Positions 22,839-34,018 of a DNA stretch of 64,000 nt are shown here, piece by piece. Made by a program: the position numbers and the translations under genes. The notes under the pieces were generated by a model. It ran no database searches and was not told the DNA's origin. It was given only the letters and a program-made list of their open reading frames with translations. Positions within the stretch are counted from its first letter, which is position 1. Every line of letters begins with the position of its first letter. Origin of the DNA: Eutreptiella sp. 'Long Island Sound 2002' (taxonomy: Eukaryota > Euglenozoa > Euglenophyceae > Eutreptiales > Eutreptiaceae); NCBI GenBank assembly GCA_964036045.1, contig OZ038382.1:4591789-4655788 (forward strand). Direction: 5' to 3'.

Positions 22839-25228
22839 CCGTTGGCAGCGCCATGGCTGGCAACTGGGTGTTACTTGGCACGCTCGGGGCATGCCTGTTG
22901 ACAGTTGGTGTTGCAAACTGTGAGGGGGAGGGTTGTGCGTCCCCAATGTGGTTGGTAGACTCTGGGTCACCTGTTGCCAGCGCCATGGCTCGCAACGGGG
23001 TGATACTTGGCATGCTCCGGGCATGCCTGTCGACAGTTGTTGCTACAGACTGAGGGGGGCAATCACGTACACCACGATTGCTTTGTGAACCGCCCTGTGA
23101 CAGACCCACCATCTCCGTGGGAGTACGCTCATACAATAGGAATGTCACCGCGGGGGGTAATGGTGGGGCCGAGGCGGGGTACCAGCCCAAGGACCCCCCC
23201 CGTGAACAGCCCACGCACCACCGTTGCCAAAGGCACGTCCATGCGGAATTGCTGGGTTAGGACACACGCAGTACACCTTGTACGGTACAGGACAAACTGC
23301 AACACACTGCTTGTGGTGAAGCGCTGCGAGTCACCATACTGCATCCCTGGTCCCTGGTCAAGGTGCACATTGAGGTTAGCAAAATGCTCGGACTGCAGCC
23401 ATGCAATATGTTTATCCGTCACCTTGCCCCCTTTCCCCTTTTCATCCCCTTCCGCTGCAGCTACTTTCGCTGCGGCTGCAGCTGCAAGAAGAGTGATGGC
23501 ACTGTATGGGCGCAGTTGACCGGCATCCCCACAAAACATGCACTGTGCCCCAAAAGCTGCCAAGTCCAGACCCACTGGGATGCTATGCCTCGAGGACTCA
23601 TCCACGAAGCTGAATGCGAACCGGAGGGGTGGGTCACCCGCAAGCAACAACTTCCGCCGTGTGGCGACCATACCAGCTGTTGCAAAGAGAACCCGGCAGC
23701 TGTTGAGGGCACACTGCAATGTGCCATTGCAGTCCGGATGATCGGCCAACGTCTCTTGGACTGTTGTTTGGTTGTACGGCTCCAGACCTGGGGGGGTCCG
23801 GCTCCTTGCAGCTCGGAACCGCATCCAGGGCACGGGGTGGCCCTTCAGGACCGCCTTTGAGAAGACAAGATCCTGGTCTGCCGATTGGATCACCCGCAGC
23901 ATCGGGTTGTCGACCTGTGCGTTTGTTGGGGCGGTGACCAAGATGCATGCCCGAGGGGGGTTGTCGGTTGCCCCCCCCCCCCCCCCTTTCCTGCCAGTGT
24001 GTATCGAATCTGGCGCCTTGGGATTCGGGATGCATGGGTCCAAGTGCCCCTGCTCCCACATCACTGCCTTGATGCAGGCCACCAGGGTCTCCGACTTCCC
24101 CGTGCCGGCCCCCCCAGTCATGGAGGAGACAACAGCACCCTCATCCAGACATTGCCGGACAACCAAGGCTTGGGAGGGGTTCAGGTTATGATGCTCCACA
24201 AGGTGACGCAGGATCTGCTGGTCCTCGGCAGGGAGGCTGTTAGACAGCCGTGGTTCTTGCCGGGTGGCATTGAGCAACGCGTTCCAGGCCACCCCCGTCC
24301 GTATCTCCTCACGCAACGACCGGAACGCTGCCTCGTCAGGCAGGACACAGCACCACCACCTGCGCATGTGCAAGATGGGCGGTTTGTTCGCACAAACAAT
24401 GGTCACCATGTCACCAGAGGTGCCATCACCTTGCACCTTGCCAATCCAGTCCGGGTTTGGTGCCACGTCAAGGGTGGCGACATCTGACCGCTTCATGTCC
24501 CATCCATGGATAAGATCCCCATCGGTCAGCTCGTAGTTGCCCCAAACTTCGAGCTCAGCAGCCCATTCTATTACCTTGACCATGTTGCCATGCTTGTCCT
24601 CCTTCGGCGTCTCAACCCTGTCAAAGCACAGCTCCCTCTGGGCACCTTGGTCCCATGCCCACCTCCGGGCAGCGGCGATCTCATGCACGGTGTGCACCAA
24701 GGATGCCTTGTGGACATACGCATCGCGATCAGCCCAACGGGTGATGAATCCATCGGTTGGGTTCGTGTCGTTGTCATAGTCCACGTGGGCAAGGGTTTCC
24801 GCAAAGGTCCGGGCCTTGTCTTTGGCTTGCGGCGGGCCTTGGCCTGTACCTTGTGGTGGGGCCTGACCTTTGTCTTGCGGCGGGCCTTGGCCTGTGCCTT
24901 GTGGGGGGGGCTGACCTTTGCCTCGTGGGGGGCCATGGCCTTTGCCTTGTGGATGGGCTTGGCCTTTGCCTGTGCCTTGCTGGGGGCCTTTGCCTTGCGC
25001 AGGGCCATGCCCTTTGCCTTGATGTGTGCCTTTGCCTTGTGCAGGGCCATGCCCTTTGCCTTGCTGAGGGCCATGGCCTTTGCCTTGCTGAGGGCCTTTG
25101 CCTTGGGCAAGGCCATACCCTTTGCCATGCTGTGGGCCTTTGCTTTGCTGTGGGCCTTTGCCTTTGCCGTGCTGAGGGCCTTTGCCTTGCCAATGGCCAT
25201 GGGGCTGTGTTTGCCCTCCGTTTGGCAT
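22741..25228 (-). pseudogene. UPF1-like SF1 helicase of the 19-kb element
   Basis: Minus strand, most plausible start at ATG 25,226-25,228, just after the 88-bp minisatellite. A GKG/GPQ-rich low-complexity N-terminus (about 25,200-24,830) precedes a globular region. SF1 motifs run in order: GGAGTGKSET (Walker A, about 24,090-24,120), LVTAPTNAQVDN (Ia), RVLFATAGMVA, VDESS (II, about 23,593-23,610), FCGDAGQLRP (III), and LTQQFRMD (IV, about 23,245-23,262). UPF1/SMG2-type enzymes translocate on RNA or DNA. The frame breaks at about 23,129. It continues one base shifted with YERTPTEMVGLSQGGSQSN, which fits the segment after motif IV, so a base is missing. Clear motifs V and VI are not seen. A 132-bp (44-codon) tandem repeat at 22,833-23,060 then links it to the hAT frame. 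Confidence 0.7.
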
Positions 25229-25239
25229 GTTGTCTGGGT

Positions 25240-25660
25240 CGGGGCGCTGTGGCCGGGGACCGAGAGCGAACTCCTGCGGCTCAGAGGCCTGCAGTAGGTG
25301 AGTTGGGGGTTGAAAAACGACCCTGGTCGGGGCGCTGTGGCCGGGGACCGAGGGCGAACTCCTGCGGCTCGGCGGCCCGCAGTGGGTGGGTACGGAGAGG
25401 AACGACGACCCTGGTCGGGGCGCTGTGGCCGGGGACCGAGGGCGAACTCCTGCGGCTCGGCGGCCCGCAGTGGGTGGGTACGGAGGGGAACGACGACCCT
25501 GGTCGGGGCGCTGTGGCCGGGGACCGAGGGCGAACTCCTGCGGCTCAGCGGCCCGCAGCGGGTGGGTACGGAGGGGAACGACGACCCTGGTCGGGGCGCT
25601 GTGGCCGGGGACCGAGGGCGAACTCCTGCGGCTCAGCGGCATGCAGTGGGTGAGAGATGA
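25240..25660. repeat. 88-bp minisatellite, five units
   Basis: CGAACTCCTGCGGCTC recurs with its first G after C at 25,268, 25,356, 25,444, 25,532 and 25,620, exactly 88 bp apart. Units also share GGTCGGGGCGCTGTGGCCGG. Because 88 is not a multiple of three, the unit appears in a different frame each time, although the minus strand stays open throughout. That argues the helicase protein starts after the array, at 25,228. The array may act as a promoter or leader, but nothing proves it. Confidence 0.85.
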
Positions 25661-25675
25661 ACGCGTGGGTGTTGG

Positions 25676-25800
25676 GGCAGGCCCAACTCAAATGTCTAGG
25701 TCAGAGACGCAACGGTCTAGACCCAAGACGCACTTCCTCGCCTCAAGGGGGAGGTTGAAAATAAAAGAGTGCCCTATGTGTAAGAGACGCCCGGTGCACA
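25676..25800. repeat. Shared ~125-bp module, copy 1
   Basis: A block containing GGCAGGCCCAACT, GGTCAGAGACGCA, GGTCTAGACCCAAGAC, CTTCCTCGCCTCAAGGGGGA and AGAGTGCCCTATGTGTA matches 35,897-36,023 in the same orientation with few differences. Both copies lie just upstream of minus-strand ORFs of the 19-kb element, so a shared leader, promoter or former element end is plausible. Confidence 0.75.
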
Positions 25801-26298
25801 CTTGCCGAAGAGCTGGAAATTGGAACGTTTCGCCGAAGTCTGTGGACGTTGCGGGGGGGCTTGCGCAGGCAGCAATGACCCAAACTGCGGCCTCTCCGGC
25901 GGGGGGGCGGACTGAGACGCACGGCGCTGGAGCAATGAACCGTACTGCGGGGTGGGGCACGGCCGCTTCGGGGCGGGAGCCAATGGGAGGAGGGAGGAGC
26001 GGCGGTGCCTGCTATACTGGGTCAGTGTCACCTGATCACTTGCTGGAGGGGGCAGTGGCCGACGAGGCACAGGTTGTGGGGCCGGCTTGGGAATACGGGG
26101 GGGTTTTGGGGTAGCACCACGGGGGCGGCCGCCAGCCAATGTGTGACCCCGAGGGGTGTTCGACAGTTTGGGGGGCTGTAGGGGGGGGGGGGGACCCCCA
26201 CCCCCCTCCGAAGGGGGGGGGGGGGACCCCTCCCCCCCCCCTTGGTTGACCCAAACCCAGCACCTTTTCCGGCAGGCCCCGTCCAAGCGCGCAAACAC
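25774..26298 (-). CDS. Proline-rich ORF upstream of the helicase
   Basis: An open minus-strand frame of about 174 codons. It is rich in Pro, Gly and Arg and includes two related segments (PQYGSLLQRRASQSAPPPER and PQFGSLLPAQAPPQRPQTS), suggesting internal duplication. It overlaps long G/C runs at about 26,175-26,240 that can form a hairpin. It could be an N-terminal exon of the helicase gene, as no separate function is visible. Its layout resembles the Pro-rich ORF at 35,000-35,869, which lies beside the other copy of the shared module. Confidence 0.25.
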   Translation of the reverse strand: MFARLDGACRKRCWVWVNQGGGEGSPPPPSEGGGGPPPPLQPPKLSNTPRGHTLAGGRPRGATPKPPRIPKPAPQPVPRRPLPPPASDQVTLTQYSRHRRSSLLPLAPAPKRPCPTPQYGSLLQRRASQSAPPPERPQFGSLLPAQAPPQRPQTSAKRSNFQLFGKCAPGVSYT

Positions 26299-26505
26299 AC
26301 AAAGCTAACAAGATGCACTGTGAATGGTCATTGTTTTGCTGCACTGCAGCACTTTCAGAGTAGTATTGAATGTTGCCTTGAGTTCGCCCAAAGGCCTTTC
26401 CTTCCCCTTGTCACAAACCACAGACATATATGTAGAGAAGCGAAGGGAGCCACAGACATATAGAGAGAGAGAGAGAGAGAGAGAAGCGAAGGGAGGGGAG
26501 GGGCC

Positions 26506-29500
26506 TCAAGCTTCGGAATCATCCTCCCACTCGTCGCGTGCCCTCTTGCCGGTACTCTTGGGGCGAGCACGCTTCTTTGGCCGGGCTCCTTGTGCTCTTG
26601 TGACCCGGCAGGCCGCCGGCCCATCAGACATGGATTCCGATGGCACATAATCCTTTGTCTACGGAGGGGACGTTATTGTCCGGAAGCGGTCTGCGCGGCA
26701 CAATACGTGCTGCGCGTGTTGCTTCAAAACGCGCAGCACGCGCAGCACGTGCAGAACGCAAACAACACACGCATCACGCGCAGAACGCGCAGAACGCGCA
26801 GCACGGAGTTCTAGAGGCAGACTTAGAAGCAGACTTCCGGCACGCGCAAAACGCGTAGCACGCGTAGCACGTCACTATTGCACACGCGCGCACTTTTGGG
26901 GGGCCGCGTCCTCACAGTTTGGGTATCCAGCCTACGCGGTTGTCCCCCAGGGTTCGCACTGGTCCCATGGGTAGGGATGGCAGAGGCTTGGCGGCCATGA
27001 AGTTCACGATTCCACCACGTCCGCCCTCCACCACCTTCTCCTTCCTAATCTTCGTCAACCTCCATGTCCTCGTCCTCTTCCCCGTCACTCTCCTCCTCCT
27101 CCTCACTCTCTTCCTCCTCATCCTCCTCCCCCTCCTCCTCACTCTCCTCCTCCGTAACAGGTGTGGTATCTTTTTTTACGGGACACCACCAGTTCGCTTG
27201 TGCTGGGCGCCGGGCACTACATGTCCGATCGCCATAATACTCCGTTATCGTACAGCCAAGAAACCGGGTATAGCTACCACATATTACGACGCCACCAGTC
27301 CGGCGCCTGTTGAGAAAAAGCGCCTGTCTGCGCCGAAACTTCCCAAGGGGGGACCCGCAAAGCGGGCTGCGAACTCTGCCGCCCCCGGGACTCGTCGGGG
27401 TCCGGCCATCCCGGACTCGGTTCCCCAAGCGGGGAGAAAAACCCCTGGAACCCCTCCCCCTCCCACCCGTCCTCCCCCTCCCAGCCCTCCCAACCCTCTA
27501 CACTTCTTGGATTTCGCCGTCCGTCACGCGCACCTGCTCACCTGCCGGACCATCATCGCCCCCTGCTGAGACCTCCGTGCGTGCGGCAGCGCCTTCTGCA
27601 GCGCCTTCTGCGGGCTCTCGGGTGCGCACCAACGACCATGCTCCAGACGCCGGAAGTTCGAGTTGCCGTTCCTCTTCCAATTCGTACGCCATCAGGCCGG
27701 CCATCCGGACAAACCGGACAAACTTCTCCTGCAGAACGCGGAAAACACGATCGGTCCTCCAGAGGCACAGTAGAAGCAAACACGCAGAACGCGCAGAACG
27801 CGCATGACGCGCGGAGCGACAACGTAGAAACACAACAGAGGACGCGCGCAACACCTGCAAAACATCCGTGTCCATGTCAACGATGTCTTCGATGCCCATT
27901 GCGCTCACCCGATCGCTGACCCCACCTCCACGACCACCTCGCAGGCCCTCCATTTTCAGCTTGCCCAAACTCAGGCCCTCTGCCGGCGGGCTGAGGTCCA
28001 CCGGCCATTGCGGCGCGGCGGCGCAACCCGTACAAACCGAAAGGCCCTTCAAAATCCCCTCCGCCACTTGTCTCGGGCTGCTCGATGGGTAGCGCTTCTC
28101 GAAGTGCTCACGGGCTGCTGCAGCCGACTGGGCGTTCTTGGTCCCGCATCTCAGCACGCTTTGCACGCTCAGGGCCCGCACACTGGTGTGCAGCAGCAGG
28201 GCCAACCCGAGCTCTTGCTTGGACCTGGGTTCCTCCGACAGGCACTCCTTGTAGTGCATCACCAGGCGACCCACGGTCGCATTGAAGTCCGTCTCCAAGA
28301 TTCTCTGCATTGTGTCCAGATCACGGTCGTACCCGCCTTCATGCTGGAACTTCTCTGCTCTTGTCGGTGCGGCGCTGATGCTCTTCTGCGGGCCCTTCCC
28401 GCTAATCGCAAAGGACACGTTCCCACGGGCCGGCTTGTCCTTGTCCTTCTTTTTCTTGGGCATCTCGGCCTCGGACTTCTTCGGTGGCACCTTGGGCGGG
28501 CTCCGCTCCTCTGCCTTCCGCTTCTTCTTCTCTGCCATTGTCTGCGGCTCCTGCTTGACCTCCAGCATGGTGGACCGTGCTGCCTTTCCAGAAGCCTTTG
28601 CAGCAGAAGAGGAGTGTTTCTCCGGCACATCATCTGGCTCGTCCTCTGAATGCTCCCTCTTCACTGTGCCTCGGGCCTGCTTCTTGCCATGGGGTGTCAA
28701 TGGCACGTCGTCGTCTTCCTCCTCTTCCTCCTCTTCCTCCTCCTCGTCTCCATCGTCCGCTGCCTCCTCCTCCTCCTCCTCCTCCTCCTCACTCTCTTCT
28801 GCCTCGCCCTCCAACCAGGTCCACAACCGGTTCGCTTGGATCTGCAGAACGCGCAGCACGCGTAACACGGTGGTGGTGCCCCCAGAGGCGGAGCGAGAGG
28901 CACACCGGCGGAACGTGCAGAACGCGCAACACGCGCAACACACGTAGAACAGGGGGCAGAATCACATACAGATGCAACACGCAGCACGCCCAGAACAACC
29001 TTTGTGTACTCGAACCATCCATCCGGCTTAGCGCGGCAATCTTGGACTTTTGCGGGATCCCGGGGCTTGCTTGGCTTCGTCTTGATCTGCAGGCAGTTGG
29101 TGGGGTAAGCAGCTTATCGAAAATGGAGACTAGGGACCGGCACGGTGCGACGAAACGGAACATAATGGCACTTGTCATGCATGCATACTTGATATGCGGT
29201 GACGTTGGTGAGGTACATCTCATCTTCTCGGCGATCCTTGCTGCCGGGCTTCTTGCGGTTGACCCAGGCTGCGTGCCACCCAGCTGTGCAGAAATGTGTG
29301 GCACGGCCCAGAAACAGAAAAAAAAAATGTGAAACGAACCACATCGACGTGGGGGACATCGAAAGGCACAACACCCGTACTCCACCCCATTGAACAATCA
29401 CATACATGTCTGTTGTTTGATCTGGAACACGATGAACGCGTTGTGCTTCAGCGTGGCCGCGCTCCCCCAACTGCCCAGGTGGCCCCCCTTGGCGAGCCAC

Positions 29501-29818
29501 TGCTTGTGGCTATCCGGGAAAAGCGGTGCGGGCATAAAGAAAGGGCTGAGGTACAGGAGGACGCGTAGCTCGCGCAAAACGTGGGTTCCGGCCTCCAGAA
29601 GCGTGATGTCGGTTACGTGCGGAACGCGGAACACGCCTTGCACGGATATGCGACACGAGTTATTCGAGTTCCAGAGGCACACCTAGAAGCGAACGCTTAG
29701 AACACGTAACACGCGTAACACGCGCGGCACACGGAGCACGAAAGCCAAGGTAGAGGCAACGGCACGATACGCTTCTCACATGGAAAACGGTGGAAATGAA
29801 CAAAACGGATGCTTCCAT
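26506..29818 (-). CDS. Multi-exon acidic/basic protein with repeat-bearing introns
   Basis: Exons that join in phase on the minus strand: 29,406-29,545; 29,189-29,283; 29,000-29,086; 27,855-28,841; 26,916-27,728; 26,506-26,658 (TGA). A first exon 29,780-29,818 (ATG) is possible but its join is ambiguous. The N-terminal part reads FPDSHKQWLAKGGHLGSWGS, later NAFIVFQIKQQT, SGWHAAWVNRKKPGSKDR and KPDGWFEYTK. Then come a poly-Glu run, Lys-rich segments (KKKKDKDKPARG), a helical region (RILETDFNATVGRLVMHYKE) and a basic C-terminus (KKRARPKSTGKRARDEWEDD). I do not recognise the family. A nuclear, nucleic-acid-associated protein is a guess. TAG stops at 27,498-27,500 and 27,045-27,047 lie in frame inside exon 26,916-27,728, which is otherwise open, so the gene is probably decayed. 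Confidence 0.55.
26659..26915 (-). repeat. Introner-like repeat block in last intron (257 nt)
   Basis: This intron runs from GTGAGG to CCGTAG. It contains many CGCGTTCTG/CGCGTGCTG words (about 26,690-26,870) and the phrase CTTCTAAGTCTGCCTCTAGA. The same two elements occur in the introns 27,729-27,854, 28,842-28,999 and the one upstream of 29,545. The other two introns of the gene (29,087-29,188 and 29,284-29,405) lack them. Confidence 0.65.
27729..27854 (-). repeat. Introner-like repeat block, 126-nt intron
   Basis: The intron begins GTGTTGCGCG and ends CGCGTTCTGCAG. It is nearly all repeat: CGCGTTCTGCGCGTTCTGCG plus CTTCTACTGTGCCTCTGGAG. Flanking exons are in the same phase (0). Confidence 0.7.
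28842..28999 (-). repeat. Introner-like repeat block, 158-nt intron
   Basis: The intron begins GTTGTTCTGGGCGTGCTG and ends GCGCGTTCTGCAG, with GTGTGCCTCTCGCTCCGCC in the middle. It shares its 3' end with the 126-nt intron and interrupts the gene at phase 0. Confidence 0.7.
29546..29779 (-). repeat. Introner-like repeat block upstream of exon 29,406-29,545
   Basis: This stretch has GTTCGCTTCTAGGTGTGCCT and several CGCGTGTTACGCGTG words, matching the other three blocks. A GTGAGAAG donor at 29,779 and a GTACCTCAG acceptor at 29,546 frame it, but that pair does not keep the frame with the proposed first exon; an acceptor slightly upstream would. Confidence 0.5.
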
Positions 29819-29859
29819 GACGTCCGGCACGTTCGAAAACCCCCCGGAACAACAAAACT

Positions 29860-32800
29860 TTATGGATTCATTTTTGACGAACAAAAAACGTTGATTCCGT
29901 TCTGCGCGTGGTAGACAAAGGAATAATCACTAGTGCCTGACGGGGCACTACTGCTGGAGGATGCACTCGTACCGGAGGAGGCATTGGTGGACGAGCTGCT
30001 GCTACTACTACTGCTACTGCTACTACTACCTTGGTTTGGCCCAGAGAGAAGAGCAGGGAGAACAGTGGGCAGAGCCGGCGGCGCAGCAGGCTTCGCCTTC
30101 GGTGGCAATGGGGCCCGGAAATTGTCAAAGGCTTGCAACACCTTTGTTTTCTCCTCTTCGCTGCACCCGGCATAGTCATGGGACACACCAGGGTGCGCTT
30201 GTGCCATGTGGTGTGGCATGGCGTAGGTGCAGTGCCATTTTCGGCAATCAAGCACCTTGCAGCGAACTGGCAAGTTGGTGCTAGGGTTCATCGCTGTTGG
30301 GGTTGCCGCGCTGTGTAGCCGTAGCCGATGGTACGCAAGACTGCAATTGCTGTCAATTTTCTTGCCGTGCACACTTGTGCTGCACTTGCCATCTGTGTTG
30401 CCACACCACAAGCAAAATGCGCCTTTATCCGCACCCTCTTGGCCGGCCCACCTATGGCCTCGCAGAAAATGCCCAGCAATATGCGACCGCATTGAAGCGT
30501 GCATGAAAAATCGGTCACAATTCGGAAAAGGGCAAGGCATACGTTTTGCTCCCGGAGCATTCCTTAGCTGCTCACGGTATTGAGCACAATCCAACGCCGC
30601 ATACGGCACAAGCGGCACTGCCTTTGGCAAGGGGACATGCATCAAAAAGCGCGAAAGCTGTTCAATGTCGTTTAGCGAGAACTGCCACAACCTCTCCACC
30701 GTTGCAGTTGGTGCAACGAAATGTGCGTCAGCAGCACAAACACTGTGCACCTTTTGCAAGAAACGCCCATTCCAATGGACAACGCCAGCATCACCCAAAA
30801 CCTCAAAGGGCATGAATTGGCAGTGGATTTCATAGGGACTGCCTTCCAATTCTGCAACGCTGGGGAACGTTTGGCGCCCTGCATGCATAACCTTTACCAC
30901 CGAAAAAAAACCGATGCTGCACTTCTTGTCATTGTAGTTCACAAGAGTGCAAAAAATATCAAACGGCTGGACACGGTCGCTTTTCTGGGGGGTGGTGAGA
31001 ATAGCTTGTGGGGATGCTGGTTGTTGGTTGCGTAATAGTCGATGATAATTCTGTGTTGCAGCTTGCAGGTCTGAATTGACGACAATGTTCAACAACTGTT
31101 GAACGTGTATGCGACGACCCTCAAAAGCCACAAAAAGCAATTGGTCCGTGTCCTCTGCTGCTTGCAACAAACCATGATATTCACACGTGGTGTCATTTTC
31201 CGGCGATTCACGTGCAATCTCCGAAGCGGGAACATCCTGATCCGAGGAATCTTCCGGGTCAGAGGCAAAATTAGAATCGGGGTCAGAAGCACACTCAGAG
31301 TCACTATCAGAATCCAACTCGCGCATTGCAGCATTGTCGATGCGCACACCAAATGGGGACAACATGCCAAACCCATTGTCGTCCCACACCGAAAAATCAC
31401 CTGCCTCATAACGGAGTGTTGGGACTTCGAGCAGTACTGCCTCAGCATCCTGCCGACCAGCCATCCAACGGAGATATAGGTTAGCATCTTTAACAAGACA
31501 TGGGCCAGCCGTGCGTGGATTCAGGTTGTCTCCCACGAGGCCACGATGAGAGGAAGTCCGAACCCAGTCGGGGTGCTTTCCGTGCCAAACGGTAGCGATC
31601 TCGACCCCGGCCCGTGCACAAGTGAGGACGCTGTCAGCCGTAAGCACAGAGTTGCGGGAGGCACTGCGCAAAATCCCAATGTAATCCTCTGCACTCTGAT
31701 TTCCTCGTTCGCAAACGAAGTGCTCGGAGTCAGGGAAGCGGTGGCCTTGGAGGTGGACGTCGGCGAATTGGCACTGCATCTCCTACAGGAAAAGGGCACA
31801 ATAATTGGTATTTCATATGCCACTCTGTGGGTGTGCGAAGGCATCCGCAAGAGATGAGATGAACGCTACCTGTGCATTATCCCGGTACGTGCGCGTCGGC
31901 AAAAAGTCGGCACCATTGCAACGGTAGATGGCCAATTGCAGGTGAAGGGCCTTGGCACAGTATTGTAGCTTCTTGGGCAAGCTGTGGGAGTTCACATAGT
32001 AGTACTGATATGTGGCGTCTAAGAATGAGGCTAGTGCACCAAGGTCGCGCATGGCCGCAGTGATCGACGGGTCCAAATCCAGGCCCGTGGAAGCAGCCAC
32101 AATGCGATTGACAACCTAAGAGACAGCCGTACAGCGAATGAATTACCAACAAAAAGAAACGTCAAACGTTGAGTGTACGGAGTGTACAGGGCGCTACAAT
32201 GTGTACACATGGACACGGCACCTGATAAAGCCGAAGAACTGCAGGCACGTTCTGCTTGTCCTTTGGGTTGAGCGTGCTCTTGGTCACCACAACCTTTGCC
32301 TTGGAAGCCAAATGCATGAGCGAATCCTGCGAGATAACCGTGTCGCCAACCTTCATGGTACGTGCCCCAATCAGTACACCACGAATACGCTTGTCGATGT
32401 GGCGGCGATCAGCGTTGGTAGTGGCGCCGAAATGGGTTACAGTGACGTCACAGAGAGGCAAACGGGGAGAAAAGTCGACGGGCTTCTGGTCGAATGAGGC
32501 AAAGCACTTCATGCGGCGGGCATCACCATCGCTGTTCAATGTGGCAATTGGCCCAAAAACTGGAGCCAAAGGTTCCCACATACGAAAAAGGTCCCGGAAG
32601 CTCTGAGCCTCATCCTCCGCCGTAAATCTGTTGCACGTCAACTTGAAGCCGATTGGCACCATTGCATGCATTTCACGGCTGTGACGCGCAACACCACAAA
32701 TGGAGACATGCCGGGCTAAATGCCAATCCCCGTTGGACAGATGCTTCATGACGTTGATGACGCTCTGAATGCCGGTGTATGGGATACGCTCCTTGACGCA

Positions 32801-33925
32801 GTCACACAATCCGACAAAGAAGAGTCCATTCTCCACAGGGTCGCGGGCCACGGACAGCCGAGGTAGAAGGGAGGCCTCGTCCTTCAAAGCGCGTATGGGG
32901 CACCGCTCCAACCCCGACCAAATACTCCCCAACAAGGTGCGGACCTTGTCACGGTGCAAGTGGCCTTGCAGATTGAACGGATTTTCAGCCCTCTGGAATT
33001 GTTTCGAAAACGGGGATGAGGGCAGAATTCCGGCCTTGTAAAAAGTATGCAAAAGCCTCGGACCGCCCAAGCGCAATGTGAGCAACGCAAGGTCCCGTTC
33101 CTGCTCCGTGTACTTGTGCAACAGCTGGGGGGTAACGGCTTGCTCCAAAAGGGCCACGCAATAGCGAAGACTGTGACCTTGCGACATGTGGTGCTCCAAA
33201 AAAGGGCCAACACGATGGAAATTTTTCGTGCGCAGTGCGATCACCAATTTGGAGGCTGTGTCAGCAACACCACGCAATGACACAATTTTGCGGTGAGCAT
33301 TTAGCGCAGCTAGGCGAACGTCGTCACGTTGATCGCGTTTTTTGTGCAAGAGTTCGCTTAGCTGTTGCACACCCAGTCGCAAATAATCACTCCTTGGCGT
33401 GGCATCGATGGCATACTCCACGATTTTCTTCAATGCTTCCGAGCCCTTCAACTCTGCGCAGTGTTCACAACACTTTTCCCCGTTGTGCATTGTGCCATCG
33501 CACGCAACACTGAATACCACGTTGTGACCCGGCAGCCAACTGATGGGCGGGCAGTTTGGGATCCCCCCAGGAGTGTGTATCGCAAATGGATACAACTTGT
33601 AAAATGTCTCTGGTGTGAGTTGCTCCGGGCAAAACCCCGGGCAAGTAGCAATCCCGACGTCATCGACCTCCACCATAACCTCCTCTGCGGGCCCAACACA
33701 TGGATCTGCTTCTGCAACCGGGGGTGGATTACCCTCCTCCTCAAAAGCAAAATCGCTCGGCACAGCTTGCACCCTTTCAGCCATGAAATTTCGGCTTAGA
33801 ATGTGCAAGCGCGCCTCCCTACACGCCGGAGATTCGCGATGCTGCTTGATTTGGAATGCCTTCACACGCTCCAATTTGCGCCCGCAATCACACTCGTAAT
33901 CTTGCCACGGGTCGTTGTCTTGCAT
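29860..33925 (-). CDS. Three-exon zinc-finger protein of the 19-kb element, ~1,290 aa
   Basis: Exons 32,222-33,925, 31,870-32,115 and 29,860-31,782 (TAA) join at phase 0 through introns of 106 and 87 nt with good GT-AG signals (CAG/GTGCCG, CTTAG; CAG/GTAGCG, CTGTAG). ATG is at 33,923-33,925; a TTTTTTTAG acceptor at 33,963 suggests one more upstream exon. The N-terminal region has a possible finger (YECDCGRKLERV...H). The middle carries NSDGDARRMKCFASF, then a DKRIRGVLIGARTMKVGDT segment. The C-terminus has Cys/His clusters (CPFPNCDRFFMHASMRSHIA; FCLWCGNTDGKCS; RCKVLDCRKWHCTYAMPHHM), a Pro-rich linker, and a poly-Ser tail. The overall plan recalls large multicopy proteins of fungal genomes that I cannot name. 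No stops interrupt it, so this may be the best-preserved gene of the element. Confidence 0.75.
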
Positions 33926-34018
33926 TCGCTTCTTGTGGGCAAACGCCCCATGGAGCACTTGCCTAAAAAAACGCGGAAAAACGTCGCATGAGTCCCTAAC
34001 CCACGGGGTTGTGAAACA

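Noticed and set aside
23129-25228. Helitron helicase
   Set aside because: The motifs TAPTN..VDN and VDESS are UPF1-like, no Rep HUH motif is seen, and the partner is a DDE-type transposase.
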